Shown here: in pieces, positions 17,176-25,301 of the stretch
Numbering within the stretch: the first letter of the stretch is position 1
Layout: each line of letters starts with the position of its first letter
Translations under genes and position numbers: made by a program
The notes under the pieces: model-generated
What the model saw: the letters and a program-made list of their open reading frames with translations, nothing else
Told to the model about the DNA's origin: nothing
The model's database searches: none
From: Methylococcales symbiont of Hymedesmia sp. n. MRB-2018
Lineage (GTDB): Bacteria; Pseudomonadota; Gammaproteobacteria; Methylococcales; Methylomonadaceae
Reading direction: 5' to 3'
Assembly (NCBI GenBank): GCA_003666385.1
Contig: QPIN01000061.1
Location: 36,832-100,831 of the forward strand
Length of the DNA: 64,000 nucleotides

Positions 17176-18609
17176 ATAATCGGGTAGCCAAGGGTCTCTC
17201 ACCCTCCAGCCCCCACAACACCCTGCGTGCGGCTCCGCACAGGGGGTTTCACTAACCGTAGTGATACTTAATCCAGCCATCTCTTAATGAGTATAGCCCT
17301 TGCTTTTCCAGATATTCTTTTCCTAACCCCTTATTAATACAAGGGGTTTTTGCGTTTCTCCAGTAGGATTTACTGCTTAATCCAGCTAAAATTGCAGCCT
17401 GTTTTTCAATCCCTAATTTCATTAGCTTGCGTATTTTCGTCCGTGGTTTTCGCCACTGCTTCCAATAACACATCCTAATTCTGCACCTTATCCAGCCGTC
17501 TAATTCAACGGTTTGTTGATATTGATTCGCTATGCCAAAGTAGTTTATCCAGTCTCGTAAATAAATACTTAACTTTTGGATTTTGACTTGCATTGACACG
17601 CCCCATGTTCGATTGCTCAGTTCTCGCACTCGGTGTTTGAACTTTTCCAAACTTTTGGGATGCCAAACAATAGTTTTGCCTTTAAAGCTGAAGCCTAAAA
17701 ACTTGGAAAGAATTTTGACAGGTCAATATCAACTGCAATCTGGCGTTTTTGTTGACAAAATCCTTGGACTTCTTGCACCGCATGTTTCGCGGATAAGTTA
17801 GGTCGAAACCCTAACTATGTTGAGAAAATGTGCGGTCGAACAAGGGACTTAGGACTTGTACAATCGACTGTTGTATCAAGCAGTCTAACACGGTGGGAAT
17901 ACCTAATATGCGTTTAGAACCGTCATCTTTTGGAATGCGGGCTTAGCTTAAGGCTGGGGACGATAGCGACCACTGAGTATTTCAGCTTTAATAGTGTGCC
18001 ACTGCGGACGCATTATCTCGGCAAAATCATCAATAGAAACACCGTCTATTCCTGCAACACCTTTGTTTCTCTTAACTTGTTTCCAAGCCTCGTGAACATT
18101 GACGGTTGCTACTACCTGATTTAACAAGTTTTCATTTAAGGCTGGGGTTTTGTTTGCCCGCTGATAATGACCTTCTTCTGTCGGAAAATGTGGCTTATTC
18201 AAGTTAAACACTCCTCTTACCTTAGTTAATGTTTAGCCGCAACACCTAAGTCCCAACCATTACGATGGGCGTTTGCACCTATGACTTCTGCTGATTTCTG
18301 CTTAAACAATCAGTCCATTGCTGAACTAACCGCCGTCGATTTTCCATCTAATTCGCTCAACTTTGGCTGATGGATTCCAAAGAGCCAAGACATTTTCTAA
18401 CCCTGCGCCTTTTACAGGTTTCTTATCGACTGCCTGTTAAGCAGACCTCCCCAGATAAGAACATGAACTGTCACGCCACAACCTCATCATTTACGCTATC
18501 TCACAGACCTTGGGTTTCGTTATCTTGTGCTAACTCACTTCAGAGACTACGCCTAATATGATATTTCTGTTCGTAGGCTTGTCGTTTTGCGCTTAGGCTT
18601 CCTTCTCAC
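17176..18609 (-). mobile_element. decayed group II intron
   Basis: On the minus strand the 3' end is recognisable: GTGCGGAGCCGCACGC, then a GC-rich domain V/VI-like stretch ending in GGCTACCCGATTAT near 17176. Intron RNA-like sequence lies 5' of the reverse-transcriptase start (about 18212-18609). The 5' boundary (GTGAG near 18609) is approximate. The intron-encoded protein is broken (see the pseudogene entry), so the element cannot move by itself. On the minus strand it lies just downstream of a terminator-like hairpin (18621-18661). Confidence 0.75.
17252..18211 (-). pseudogene. ltrA: group II intron reverse transcriptase/maturase, internally deleted
   Basis: N-terminal piece (17948-18211) has GIDGVSIDDF and ILSGRYRPQP, typical of RT domains 0-1. 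It is followed in shifted frames by fragments matching DDGSKRILGIPTVLD and by pieces around FCQQKR and DLSKFF. The sequence then jumps directly to the maturase domain (17252-17650; RELSNRTWGVSM, LRDWINYFGIA, CYWKQWRKPRTK). The polymerase core with the YADD motif is missing. Several stops and frameshifts are present, so no active protein can be made. Confidence 0.85.
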
Positions 18610-18620
18610 AAATCCTCAAA

Positions 18621-18661
18621 AATCAAAGGGGTAAGATACAAGAATGAAGTCCCCTTTGATT
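18621..18661. terminator. terminator-like hairpin beside the intron
   Basis: AATCAAAGGGG (18621-18631) pairs perfectly with CCCCTTTGATT (18651-18661) across a 19-nt loop, with T-rich flanks on either side. Read on the minus strand it precedes the 5' end of the intron remnant, the position favoured by introns that insert after terminators. No gene that it would terminate is obvious. Confidence 0.5.
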
Positions 18662-18768
18662 TTCTAAAGATCGAAACAGTCCTTTGGAGAGTAATAGGAG
18701 ATAGGCACAAATTGGCTTTTTTACCAAAGGTATGGATAAATAGCCATATCTTTGTTATCCTATAGTTT

Positions 18769-19205
18769 ATGAGTAAATTGAACTTTGAGTGGGATGAAAT
18801 CAAAAATATTGAAAACCTATGAAAGCATGGTGTTTCTTTTAACGAAGCTCAATATGCATTTATGGATGAAAAGCGTGTAATTGCTGAATACTTAATTCAT
18901 AGAGACTTCAGCATAACTCTGGCGATGAGAAAAAAGTGATAGATTTTTTCAGGTTTTAGTCAAAATACAAGTGTAATAGTGAGCGATTGCACGTTATTTT
19001 GGCTGACCTTTTTTATCCGTTCATGAGTTATGCTGAGGTCTCTCATAGACAAAAAGAAAGTCGTTATTATTGTTTTGGTTTAAATCAAGATAAAACAGCA
19101 ATTCTAACTGTTCGTTTTACTTATCGTTCTGGGTGTATCCGAATTTTCGGTGCAGGTTATTGGCGAAAAGGCAAAAAAACTTATGAGCAAACAAATTCAA
19201 TATAG
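18769..19205 (+). pseudogene. brnT: broken BrnT toxin gene
   Basis: BrnT is a RelE-fold ribonuclease toxin. The N-terminal part MSKLNFEWDEIKNIENL is followed by TGA at 18820-18822, then in frame by KHGVSFNEAQYAFMDEKRVIAE. A 141-bp element (18902-19042) then splits the gene, after which the family C-terminus continues (ESRYYCFGLN, ILTVRFTYRSG, GAGYWRKGKKTYE). Removing the element and one copy of TCATA restores the frame exactly across the junction. There are therefore two independent lesions, the stop and the insertion, and the toxin is dead. It overlaps the antitoxin start by 23 bp. Confidence 0.88.
18902..19042 (+). mobile_element. 141-bp MITE inserted in brnT
   Basis: Ends are 18-bp inverted repeats with one mismatch: GAGACTTCAGCATAACTC at 18902 and GAGTTATGCTGAGGTCTC at 19025. 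It is flanked by the direct repeat TCATA (18897-18901 and 19043-19047), a 5-bp target duplication. It holds no gene. The last 36 bp (19007-19042) occur identically at 58507-58542. The parent transposase is not in the window. Confidence 0.88.
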
Positions 19206-19437
19206 TAATGAACCCATTGGTGAGTTTAAGTTGGTAACAGATTTTTTACCTTCTCCCTCTGAACTGGCTTTAAAAAATAAAAATACGAAAATCACTATTT
19301 CACTGAGTTCTGATAGTCTTTCTTATTTTAAAGACATTGCCGAAACATACGATATGCAATATCAAAAAATTATTAGGCAATTACTTGATGAATATGTTGC
19401 AAATCAAAGGAAAATGCTAACAAAAAAATCCAGTTGA
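19183..19437 (+). CDS. brnA: BrnA family antitoxin
   Basis: 84-aa antitoxin with a C-terminal ribbon-helix-helix-type segment (TKITISLSSDSLSYFKDIAE, YQKIIRQLLDEYV) that binds DNA and autoregulates brnTA. ATG 19183 begins inside the end of the toxin frame, the normal brnT-brnA overlap. The gene is intact although its toxin is destroyed, so it is now an orphan antitoxin that could still bind its promoter or act on related toxins. Confidence 0.85.
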   Translation: MSKQIQYSNEPIGEFKLVTDFLPSPSELALKNKNTKITISLSSDSLSYFKDIAETYDMQYQKIIRQLLDEYVANQRKMLTKKSS

Positions 19438-19500
19438 CCATTTAAAGCGTCATGGCCTTCTTTTGCAAAAAACCGCAAAAGCCCTGCCACTTTAAATGGT
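19437..19500. repeat. 64-bp composite palindrome after brnA
   Basis: Outer arms ACCATTTAAAG and CTTTAAATGGT enclose a second pair, CTTTTGC and GCAAAAG. The unit begins at the last base of brnA and lies 45 bp before xerD. It has no T-run. It looks like a small palindromic repeat or an mRNA 3'-end structure; it does not resemble a dif site. Confidence 0.6.
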
Positions 19501-19545
19501 ATCTGATTGGGTCGTTATTGACACAAATAGACACAATATTCTTGA

Positions 19546-20433
19546 ATGACTAAATCTTTGGCACTGATTGATCTGTTTTTAGATTCTTTATGGGTTGAGT
19601 CTGGTTTAAGTGAAAACACGCTTTCAGCTTATGGCAGTGATTTAAAAATTTTTTTAAAGTTTCTTAAGTCTAAATCTTTGCTTGCTGTGAGCGAGTATGA
19701 CATTGCTTCATTTTTAGCAAGTCGTTATAAAGAGGGTGTAAGTAGTCGTTCATCAGCCAGAATTTTATCTACGTTGCGTCGTTTCTATGGCTATTTACAG
19801 AGAGAAGGTACACTAGAAATTGATCCTACGGTATTGATTGAGGCACCTAATATAGGTAAAAAATTACCGCTGTCACTTTCTGAAACAGATGTTGATTTGT
19901 TACTTGCTGCCCCTGAAGTTACTGATATCCTCGGCTTTCGAGATAAGGTGATGCTAGAACTACTTTATGCGACGGGTTTAAGAGTCACTGAACTGGTGGG
20001 TTTAAAGTTTGAGCAAGTCAGTTTTAGGCAAGGCTTGGTTCGCGTTGTGGGTAAAGGTAATAAAGAGCGTTTGGTACCTGTTGGAGAGCAGGCTATGGAT
20101 TGGCTTGAACAATACATTAGTGGTGTCAGAGCTGATATTTTAGCGAGCAGACAAAGTGATTTTTTGTTTGTTACTAAACGAGGGTCAGGTATGACACGAC
20201 AGGCATTTTGGCATATTATTAAACGCTATTCTGTCAAGGCTGGGATACCTAGCTCATTGTCTCCACATACACTACGACATGCATTTGCCACGCATTTATT
20301 GAATCATGGAGCCGATTTACGTGTTGTACAGTTATTATTAGGTCATTCTGACTTGGCGACGACCCAAATATATACCCATATTGCACAACAAAGACTAAAG
20401 CAATTGCATACTCAATTTCATCCTAGGGGGTGA
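19546..20433 (+). CDS. xerD: site-specific tyrosine recombinase XerD
   Basis: Resolves chromosome dimers at dif together with XerC under FtsK control. All catalytic residues are seen: Arg146 (ATGLRVTEL), Lys170 or Lys173 (GKGNKER), His241-x-x-Arg244 (SPHTLRHAFATHLL), His267 (LGHSDLATTQ) and Tyr276 (IYTHI). The start MTKSLALIDLFLDSLWVESG matches XerD rather than XerC. Length 295 aa. Its stop codon forms the edge of an R2 palindrome. Confidence 0.94.
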   Translation: MTKSLALIDLFLDSLWVESGLSENTLSAYGSDLKIFLKFLKSKSLLAVSEYDIASFLASRYKEGVSSRSSARILSTLRRFYGYLQREGTLEIDPTVLIEAPNIGKKLPLSLSETDVDLLLAAPEVTDILGFRDKVMLELLYATGLRVTELVGLKFEQVSFRQGLVRVVGKGNKERLVPVGEQAMDWLEQYISGVRADILASRQSDFLFVTKRGSGMTRQAFWHIIKRYSVKAGIPSSLSPHTLRHAFATHLLNHGADLRVVQLLLGHSDLATTQIYTHIAQQRLKQLHTQFHPRG

Positions 20434-20458
20434 TACCATTTTCAAAAATAAATGGTAT
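20433..20458. repeat. R2 palindrome, copy 2
   Basis: ATACCATTTTCAAAAATAAA plus TGGTAT, the reverse-orientation version of the copy at 13-38 with loop changes. It starts at the xerD stop codon, so it may act as the mRNA 3' end. A 16-base tract close to AATGAATGGTTGCCTA follows at 20475, a near match of which flanks copy 3. Confidence 0.75.
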
Positions 20459-20550
20459 AAAGTGAATTTATTAAAATGAATGGTTGCCTAAATCGTCTGA
20501 TTACAGCATAATCGCTTCTTTCAGTCATTGACTGAAAACATTATGGTTAC

Positions 20551-20648
20551 TGTGTCGGTTCTCTCGCAACGATACGCTGTAAACCCCGCCAGACTCGGAA
20601 GGGAGCAACGGTAGCAGCAGATTCGTGTGCCGGGATGCGGCTGGCACA
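20551..20648 (+). ncRNA. ffs: signal recognition particle RNA, small bacterial (4.5S) type
   Basis: About 98 nt. The ends pair (TGTGTCGG with CTGGCACA). The middle has the conserved Ffh-binding region, with AGACTCGGAAGGGAGCA forming the GGAA tetraloop side and GCAGCAGA the asymmetric loop side. It binds Ffh to target membrane proteins cotranslationally. It lies immediately before dnaX, as in many gammaproteobacteria; the frame of dnaX can be read back into it but the real gene begins 38 bp later. Confidence 0.92.
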
Positions 20649-20685
20649 GTTTCCGCCCAATCTTTTATTTTTCCTCAGAGTCTCT

Positions 20686-22338
20686 ATGGCTTATCAGGTT
20701 TTAGCCAGAAAATGGCGCCCTCAGAATTTTAACCAGCTTGTCGGTCAGGAACATGTAAGCCAATCGCTTGCTAATGCATTGCAGCATGATCGACTGCATC
20801 ATGCCTATTTGTTTACTGGTACTCGCGGTGTAGGCAAAACCACAGTGGCCAGGATTTTGGTCAAAGCAATGAACTGTGAAAACCTGACAGACTCTAACCC
20901 CTGTGACAGTTGTCAGGTTTGTCTGGCTTTTAATGAGGGTCGATTTCTGGATTTAATAGAGGTAGATGCGGCTTCGCGTTCAAAAGTAGAAGAGACCCGT
21001 GACTTATTGGATAATGCACAATATGCACCGCACCAAGGTAAATATAAAGTTTATCTGATTGATGAAGTACATATGCTTTCTGGACATAGTTTTAATGCCT
21101 TGCTTAAAACGCTGGAAGAACCTCCCCCACATGTTAAGTTTTTATTAGCCACCACTGACCCTCAGAAAATCCCAGTGACGGTTCTATCTCGCTGTTTGCA
21201 ATTTAATCTTAAACGATTAATGCCAGAGCAAATTACTGCACAGATGCGTTTTATTTTGGAACAAGAACAAATCAAGTTTAATGTGGCTGCGCTTAAGTTG
21301 ATTTCCAGAGCTGCGGATGGCAGTATGCGAGATGGTTTAAGTCTATTGGATCAGGCGATTTCTTTTGGTAACGGTGAGGTAGTATTAGAAACAGTGAACA
21401 CTATGCTGGGCACAGTTGCGCAACAACCTGTGGATGATATTTTATTGGCATTAGCTAATAATAACGCGGCAGAATTATTACAGAGAATAGAGGATGTTTC
21501 ACAATTAACACCTGATTTTTCAGCAATTTTGCAACAGGTTTTAGCCGTTTTACATAGAGTAACCATTACCCAAGCAGTACCTAGTTTTGTGGATAATGCG
21601 TTTGATTCGGATATTATTCCCCAACTATCAGAACTTCTTGTTACAGAAGAAGTGCAATTGTTTTATCAAATAGCTTTAATAGGACAAAATGATTTAGATT
21701 TGGCACCCGACCCACGTAGTGGCTTTGAAATGGTCATGTTGAGAATGCTGACTTTCAGACCTGATAATGGGGAAATACCTGAGAAAAAGAATCCCCCCGT
21801 TGTAGCTAAAGAAAAAAAACCAAAAATTGAAAACCCAAGACAGCAAGTTTCTACGCCAACTGTCAAAGAAAATATAGAGCCTGAAAATAACAGTCAGAAA
21901 AATAGAACAGAAGAAATCAGTGCTATTAATAACTGGTCTGTTATTGTTTCCAAAATGAAGTTAAGGAGTTTTTCACTACAATTAGCCAATAACTGTGTAT
22001 TGATAAGTATGGATGATAACGTCTGTCATCTATTGCTGGATTCTGGACATGCACAGCTTAAAAGTACACGGGCTGAGGAAAAATTACAAAAAGCATTGCA
22101 GGTCTATTGCTCTTGTCCAATAAAGTTAAAGATTGAACTGGGTAAGACAGATGTTATGACACCCGCCAGAAAAATCATTCAGAAGGGTGAACAAAGACAA
22201 CAGGATGCAGTAGACTCTATTAATAATGATGGAAATGTTCAAGCCTTGAAAGAACATTTTGATGCCAGAATTATGCCTGGAACGACGGAATCTATAGATA
22301 TAAAATTGAACAATACAACAAGTTCGGAGAAGTTATGA
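20686..22338 (+). CDS. dnaX: DNA polymerase III subunits tau and (by frameshift) gamma
   Basis: Clamp-loader ATPase and replisome organiser. Starting at [12 protein letters not shown] it has Walker [10 protein letters not shown], a four-Cys zinc module ([16 protein letters not shown]), DEVHML and the SRC motif (VLSRCLQF), then a flexible region and the C-terminal tau-specific domains, 550 aa in total. At 21813-21819 the in-frame A AAA AAA heptamer is followed in the -1 frame by three codons and TGA (21828-21830). Slippage would give a gamma protein of about 381 aa ending just after domain III. ybaB overlaps its end by 4 bp. Confidence 0.95.
   Translation: MAYQVLARKWRPQNFNQLVGQEHVSQSLANALQHDRLHHAYLFTGTRGVGKTTVARILVKAMNCENLTDSNPCDSCQVCLAFNEGRFLDLIEVDAASRSKVEETRDLLDNAQYAPHQGKYKVYLIDEVHMLSGHSFNALLKTLEEPPPHVKFLLATTDPQKIPVTVLSRCLQFNLKRLMPEQITAQMRFILEQEQIKFNVAALKLISRAADGSMRDGLSLLDQAISFGNGEVVLETVNTMLGTVAQQPVDDILLALANNNAAELLQRIEDVSQLTPDFSAILQQVLAVLHRVTITQAVPSFVDNAFDSDIIPQLSELLVTEEVQLFYQIALIGQNDLDLAPDPRSGFEMVMLRMLTFRPDNGEIPEKKNPPVVAKEKKPKIENPRQQVSTPTVKENIEPENNSQKNRTEEISAINNWSVIVSKMKLRSFSLQLANNCVLISMDDNVCHLLLDSGHAQLKSTRAEEKLQKALQVYCSCPIKLKIELGKTDVMTPARKIIQKGEQRQQDAVDSINNDGNVQALKEHFDARIMPGTTESIDIKLNNTTSSEKL
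21813..21830 (+). promoter_or_regulatory. putative -1 frameshift site in dnaX
   Basis: A AAA AAA in the phase needed for tandem -1 slippage, followed by stop TGA at 21828 in the new frame. The place matches the tau/gamma border. A strong downstream stem-loop is not obvious, so transcriptional slippage on the run of eight A is an alternative. Confidence 0.6.
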
Positions 22339-22658
22339 AAAATGCACTGGGTAATATAATGCAACAAGCCCAAAAAATGCAGGAAAATGTAAAAAAAGTA
22401 CAAGATGAATTAGCTGCTATGCAAATTCAAGGAGAAGCGGGTGCTGGTCTGGTCTCAATCTTGATGACAGGTAAACACGAAGTCAGAAAAGTGACAATTG
22501 ATGATTCATTGTTAGCTGATGATAAAGACATGTTAGAAGACTTGGTTGCTGCTGCAATAAATGACGCTGTACATAAAGTATCTAAAATGAAAAAAGAAAA
22601 AATGTCAGAAGTGACAGCGGGTATGCCACTACCTCCAGGTTTTCAAATGCCCTTCTAA
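22335..22658 (+). CDS. ybaB: nucleoid-associated protein YbaB/EbfC
   Basis: 107-aa dimeric DNA-binding protein. The N-terminal helix ([20 protein letters not shown]), [18 protein letters not shown] and the C-terminal [12 protein letters not shown] are the family pattern. It sits in the conserved dnaX-ybaB-recR order, overlapping dnaX by 4 bp and recR by 1 bp. Confidence 0.95.
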   Translation: MKNALGNIMQQAQKMQENVKKVQDELAAMQIQGEAGAGLVSILMTGKHEVRKVTIDDSLLADDKDMLEDLVAAAINDAVHKVSKMKKEKMSEVTAGMPLPPGFQMPF

Positions 22659-23269
22659 TGCAAGGAAAAGGACTGTTAGGTCAGCTCATACAAAATTTGT
22701 GTTGTTTGCCGGGTGTGGGGTCAAAATCGGCGCAGCGCATGGCTTTTCATTTATTACAAGGTGATAAACAAGGCGCTCGGCATTTAGCTGATACTATACG
22801 GCGTGCTATTGATGAAATTGGACATTGCCAGCAATGTAGAACACTGACAGAGCAAGATTTATGCGAAATTTGTGCCCATACGGCCAGAGACTCATCTACG
22901 CTATGTGTGGTAGAAAGCCCAGCAGATGTCTGGGTAGTTGATCAAGCAGTTGTTTTTAAGGGACTCTACTACGTGTTACATGGGCGATTATCACCTTTAG
23001 ATGGTATTGGGCCTGATGAAATAGGAATGGAACAGTTAGAACAACGCTTGGCCCAAGGTCTAATTAAAGAAATTATTTTAGCGACTAATTCAACCGTAGA
23101 AGGTGAGGCAACGGCACATTTTATTGCAGAGGTAGCTAAAAAATATGATATTCAAGCCAGTAGAATTGCTCATGGAGTACCTATGGGAGGAGAGCTTGAG
23201 TTTACTGATAGCGGTACCTTGTCTCATGCTTTTGATGGGCGTAAAAATATGCTGCAGATTGATTTTTAA
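22658..23269 (+). CDS. recR: recombination protein RecR
   Basis: Works with RecF and RecO to load RecA on gapped DNA. It has the helix-hairpin-helix (LCCLPGVGSKSAQRMAFHLL), a four-Cys zinc finger (CQQC and CEIC, about residues 58-75) and a Toprim domain with VVESPADVW and the GxP loop near HGVPMGGELEF. Length 203 aa. Its start overlaps the ybaB stop by one base. Confidence 0.96.
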   Translation: MQGKGLLGQLIQNLCCLPGVGSKSAQRMAFHLLQGDKQGARHLADTIRRAIDEIGHCQQCRTLTEQDLCEICAHTARDSSTLCVVESPADVWVVDQAVVFKGLYYVLHGRLSPLDGIGPDEIGMEQLEQRLAQGLIKEIILATNSTVEGEATAHFIAEVAKKYDIQASRIAHGVPMGGELEFTDSGTLSHAFDGRKNMLQIDF

Positions 23270-23278
23270 AAGAATTTT

Positions 23279-24001
23279 ATGGAAAACTTTGATGACAAGT
23301 TGCTTGCTGAATATATGGATGGTTTTTGGGGTTATGGTGCCGAAAATGCAGAATATTGGTTTGTTGGCATGGAAGAAGGTGGAGGCGATTCTTTTGATGA
23401 AATTAATCGAAGGATTTATCACTGGGAAAAAAGAGGTAGAAATGCGTTAGAAGATATATATGGTTATCATGTGGATATTAACATTACTAAATGGTTTCAA
23501 AATAAAGCTCCACTACAGCCTACTTGGAACTGGTTAATTAGGGTTTTACTTTCTTTTAAAGGAGTTATTCATGAAAAAGAGAATGTTAGAACATACCAAA
23601 TTGAACAGTTAGGACGATCAAATGGTGAAGTTTGTTTATTAGAACTACTACCATTACCATCACCTACTACAAGTCATTGGCTTTACAATGAACATTCAAA
23701 TATTCCAGTTTTGAAAAGCAGGGAAATATATACACAAAAGATTGGAGTAAAAAGAGTAGGTAAAATTACTCAATTAATTATAAAGCATCAACCTAAATTT
23801 GTAATGTTTTACGGTATTGGTTATTTAGACTGGTGGCGAAGGATAGTGAACATAAAACTTACTCCTAAAACTTTGCAAAATAAAAGTGCCTACTTTGGTA
23901 GGCTAGATAATACTGTAATTGTAATATCTCAACATCCTGTTGCAACAGGAGTTTCATTAGATTACTTTCATGAAATTGGTAAAACTTTAATAGAAATTTG
24001 A
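23279..24001 (+). CDS. unrecognised 240-aa protein after recR
   Basis: I do not recognise the family with confidence. The N-terminus has GYGAENAEYWFVGMEEGGG and the C-terminus VIVISQHPVATGVSLDYF. A glycine-rich segment after a hydrophobic strand, together with a late HP motif, faintly recalls the uracil-DNA glycosylase fold, but catalytic residues cannot be assigned. It is probably cytoplasmic, with no signal or membrane segment. It lies 9 bp after recR and 35 bp before the HIT gene, so it is probably in that operon. It is more AT-rich than recR, which fits a later insertion into the conserved order. Confidence 0.6.
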   Translation: MENFDDKLLAEYMDGFWGYGAENAEYWFVGMEEGGGDSFDEINRRIYHWEKRGRNALEDIYGYHVDINITKWFQNKAPLQPTWNWLIRVLLSFKGVIHEKENVRTYQIEQLGRSNGEVCLLELLPLPSPTTSHWLYNEHSNIPVLKSREIYTQKIGVKRVGKITQLIIKHQPKFVMFYGIGYLDWWRRIVNIKLTPKTLQNKSAYFGRLDNTVIVISQHPVATGVSLDYFHEIGKTLIEI

Positions 24002-24036
24002 AAACTAAGAGCATCGCAGAAAAGTGAGAATAAAAA

Positions 24037-24375
24037 ATGTCTGATTGTTTGTTTTGTAAAATGGTAACGGGTGATATTAAAGCGGATGTGGTTTTTGAAG
24101 ATGAGAATGTTTTAGCTTTTAGAGACATCAATCCACAAGCCCCGGTTCATATTTTGATTATTCCTAAAGTTCATGTTGCTACCTTGAATGATCTGGATGA
24201 TGTATCACTTAGCGGTTATTTATTGCAAACGGCTATTAAATTAGCTAAACAGGAAGGATTGGCTGAAGATGGCTATAGAACAGTTTTTAATTGCAATAAA
24301 AAAGGTGGGCAGGAAGTGTATCACCTACATCTGCATTTATTGGGTGGTAGACAATTAACCTGGCCTCCAGGTTAA
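24037..24375 (+). CDS. HIT family nucleotide hydrolase (HinT-like)
   Basis: 112-aa histidine-triad protein: CLFCKMVTGDI at the start, then the triad in VYHLHLHLLGG near the C-terminus. HinT-type enzymes hydrolyse purine nucleoside phosphoramidates such as AMP-lysine. The length and the ending with LTWPPG fit bacterial HinT. Convergent to pyrF with an R2 palindrome between them. Confidence 0.92.
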   Translation: MSDCLFCKMVTGDIKADVVFEDENVLAFRDINPQAPVHILIIPKVHVATLNDLDDVSLSGYLLQTAIKLAKQEGLAEDGYRTVFNCNKKGGQEVYHLHLHLLGGRQLTWPPG

Positions 24376-24402
24376 AAATGAATAGTTGCCTACGCTGGAT
24401 TA

Positions 24403-24428
24403 ATACCATTTTCAAGAATAAATGGTAT
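24403..24428. repeat. R2 palindrome, copy 3
   Basis: ATACCATTT-N8-AAATGGTAT between two convergent genes (HIT protein and pyrF), where it could form the 3' hairpin of either message, though no T-run follows. It is preceded at 24378 by a tract near AATGAATAGTTGCCTA that also flanks copy 2. Confidence 0.75.
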
Positions 24429-24453
24429 AAACTTTCTTGGAAATAATGACTAT

Positions 24454-25218
24454 CTATTCTGTATATTTGAAACTAACTGAATTATGGTGAGTTGTTACAA
24501 ATTGAGAAGCGATCTGTTTCTGAATTTTTTCAGCCATTGCTTTGCGGTTTTTAGCATCACGAATAGGTCGGCCAACCACAATATAGTCTGCACCATTTTG
24601 AAAAGCCTGTTCAACACTAACTACACGTTTTTGGTCGTCATCTGCGCGATTATCAATGGGTCTGATGCCTGGAGTGATGACTAATAAGCGATGATCCAGT
24701 TCTTCCCTTAACATGGAGACTTCAAGTCCAGATGAAACAATGCCATCGCAGCCAATCTGTAAAGCGCGTTTAGCTCGAGATAATACCAGATCTCTTACAT
24801 CACATTTAAAGCCTAAATCATCAAGGTCGCCTCGATCAAGGCTAGTCAGAGCCGTTACGGCTAATACTTTTAACTCGCCTTTGTTTGCTGCCGCCGCTTC
24901 CATAATGGCATCATTACCATGAATGGTAGCAAGGTCTACACCTTTGTTGCTTAATGCTTTAATTGCACCTCCTACGGTGGCAGAAATATCAAAGAACTTT
25001 AAATCAACAAAGACTTTTTTATCGCGTTCTTTAAGCCATTCAATAAAACCGAAATAATCACCCGACATGAAAAGTTCCATGCCGACTTTATAGAAAATGA
25101 CGGAGTCTCCCAGTTCTTCAACCATGGTTTGGGCCTCAGATATGCTGGGAAGATCTAGAGCCATAATCAATCTTTCGCGTACAGGAATAGCTTTGGTGGA
25201 TAGAAAAGGGGTGGTCAT
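24454..25218 (-). CDS. pyrF: orotidine 5'-phosphate decarboxylase
   Basis: Last step of UMP synthesis. The substrate-binding DLKFFDISATVGGA holds the catalytic Lys-Asp set (the DxKxxD pattern), preceded by IMALDLPS and followed by ITPGIRP and VVGRPI. It is 254 aa; the first ~15 and last ~15 residues extend beyond the usual core, but the start ATG has GGAGCC upstream. It is a single gene on the minus strand between R2 and a terminator. Confidence 0.95.
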   Translation of the reverse strand: MTTPFLSTKAIPVRERLIMALDLPSISEAQTMVEELGDSVIFYKVGMELFMSGDYFGFIEWLKERDKKVFVDLKFFDISATVGGAIKALSNKGVDLATIHGNDAIMEAAAANKGELKVLAVTALTSLDRGDLDDLGFKCDVRDLVLSRAKRALQIGCDGIVSSGLEVSMLREELDHRLLVITPGIRPIDNRADDDQKRVVSVEQAFQNGADYIVVGRPIRDAKNRKAMAEKIQKQIASQFVTTHHNSVSFKYTE

Positions 25219-25276
25219 TAAATAGGCTCCGAATAAATTAAACAGGGGCTTGTAGGATAGGTTTTCTTGTAGGTAT

Positions 25277-25301
25277 AAAAAAAGCCCACTTAAAGCGGGC
25301 T
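25277..25301 (-). terminator. Rho-independent terminator
   Basis: On the minus strand AGCCCGCTTTAAGTGGGCT followed by seven T. It would end a minus-strand transcript entering from above 25302, yet the nearest gene on that side (bepA) ends 420 bp away. That hints at an unannotated transcript in between. Confidence 0.85.

Noticed and set aside
19437..19545. dif site next to xerD
   Set aside because: No 28-bp sequence with XerC/XerD arms such as GGTGCGCATAA or TTATGTTAAAT is present; the palindrome there is of a different kind.
20635..20685. Longer dnaX start (GTG/ATG-like codon at 20635)
   Set aside because: The extra 17 codons lie in the 3' end of the SRP RNA and do not resemble Dna[13 protein letters not shown] at 20686 is the conserved start.
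24403..24428. R2 as a Rho-independent terminator for pyrF or the HIT gene
   Set aside because: The stem is A/T-rich and no T-run follows on either strand; the same unit occurs away from gene ends.
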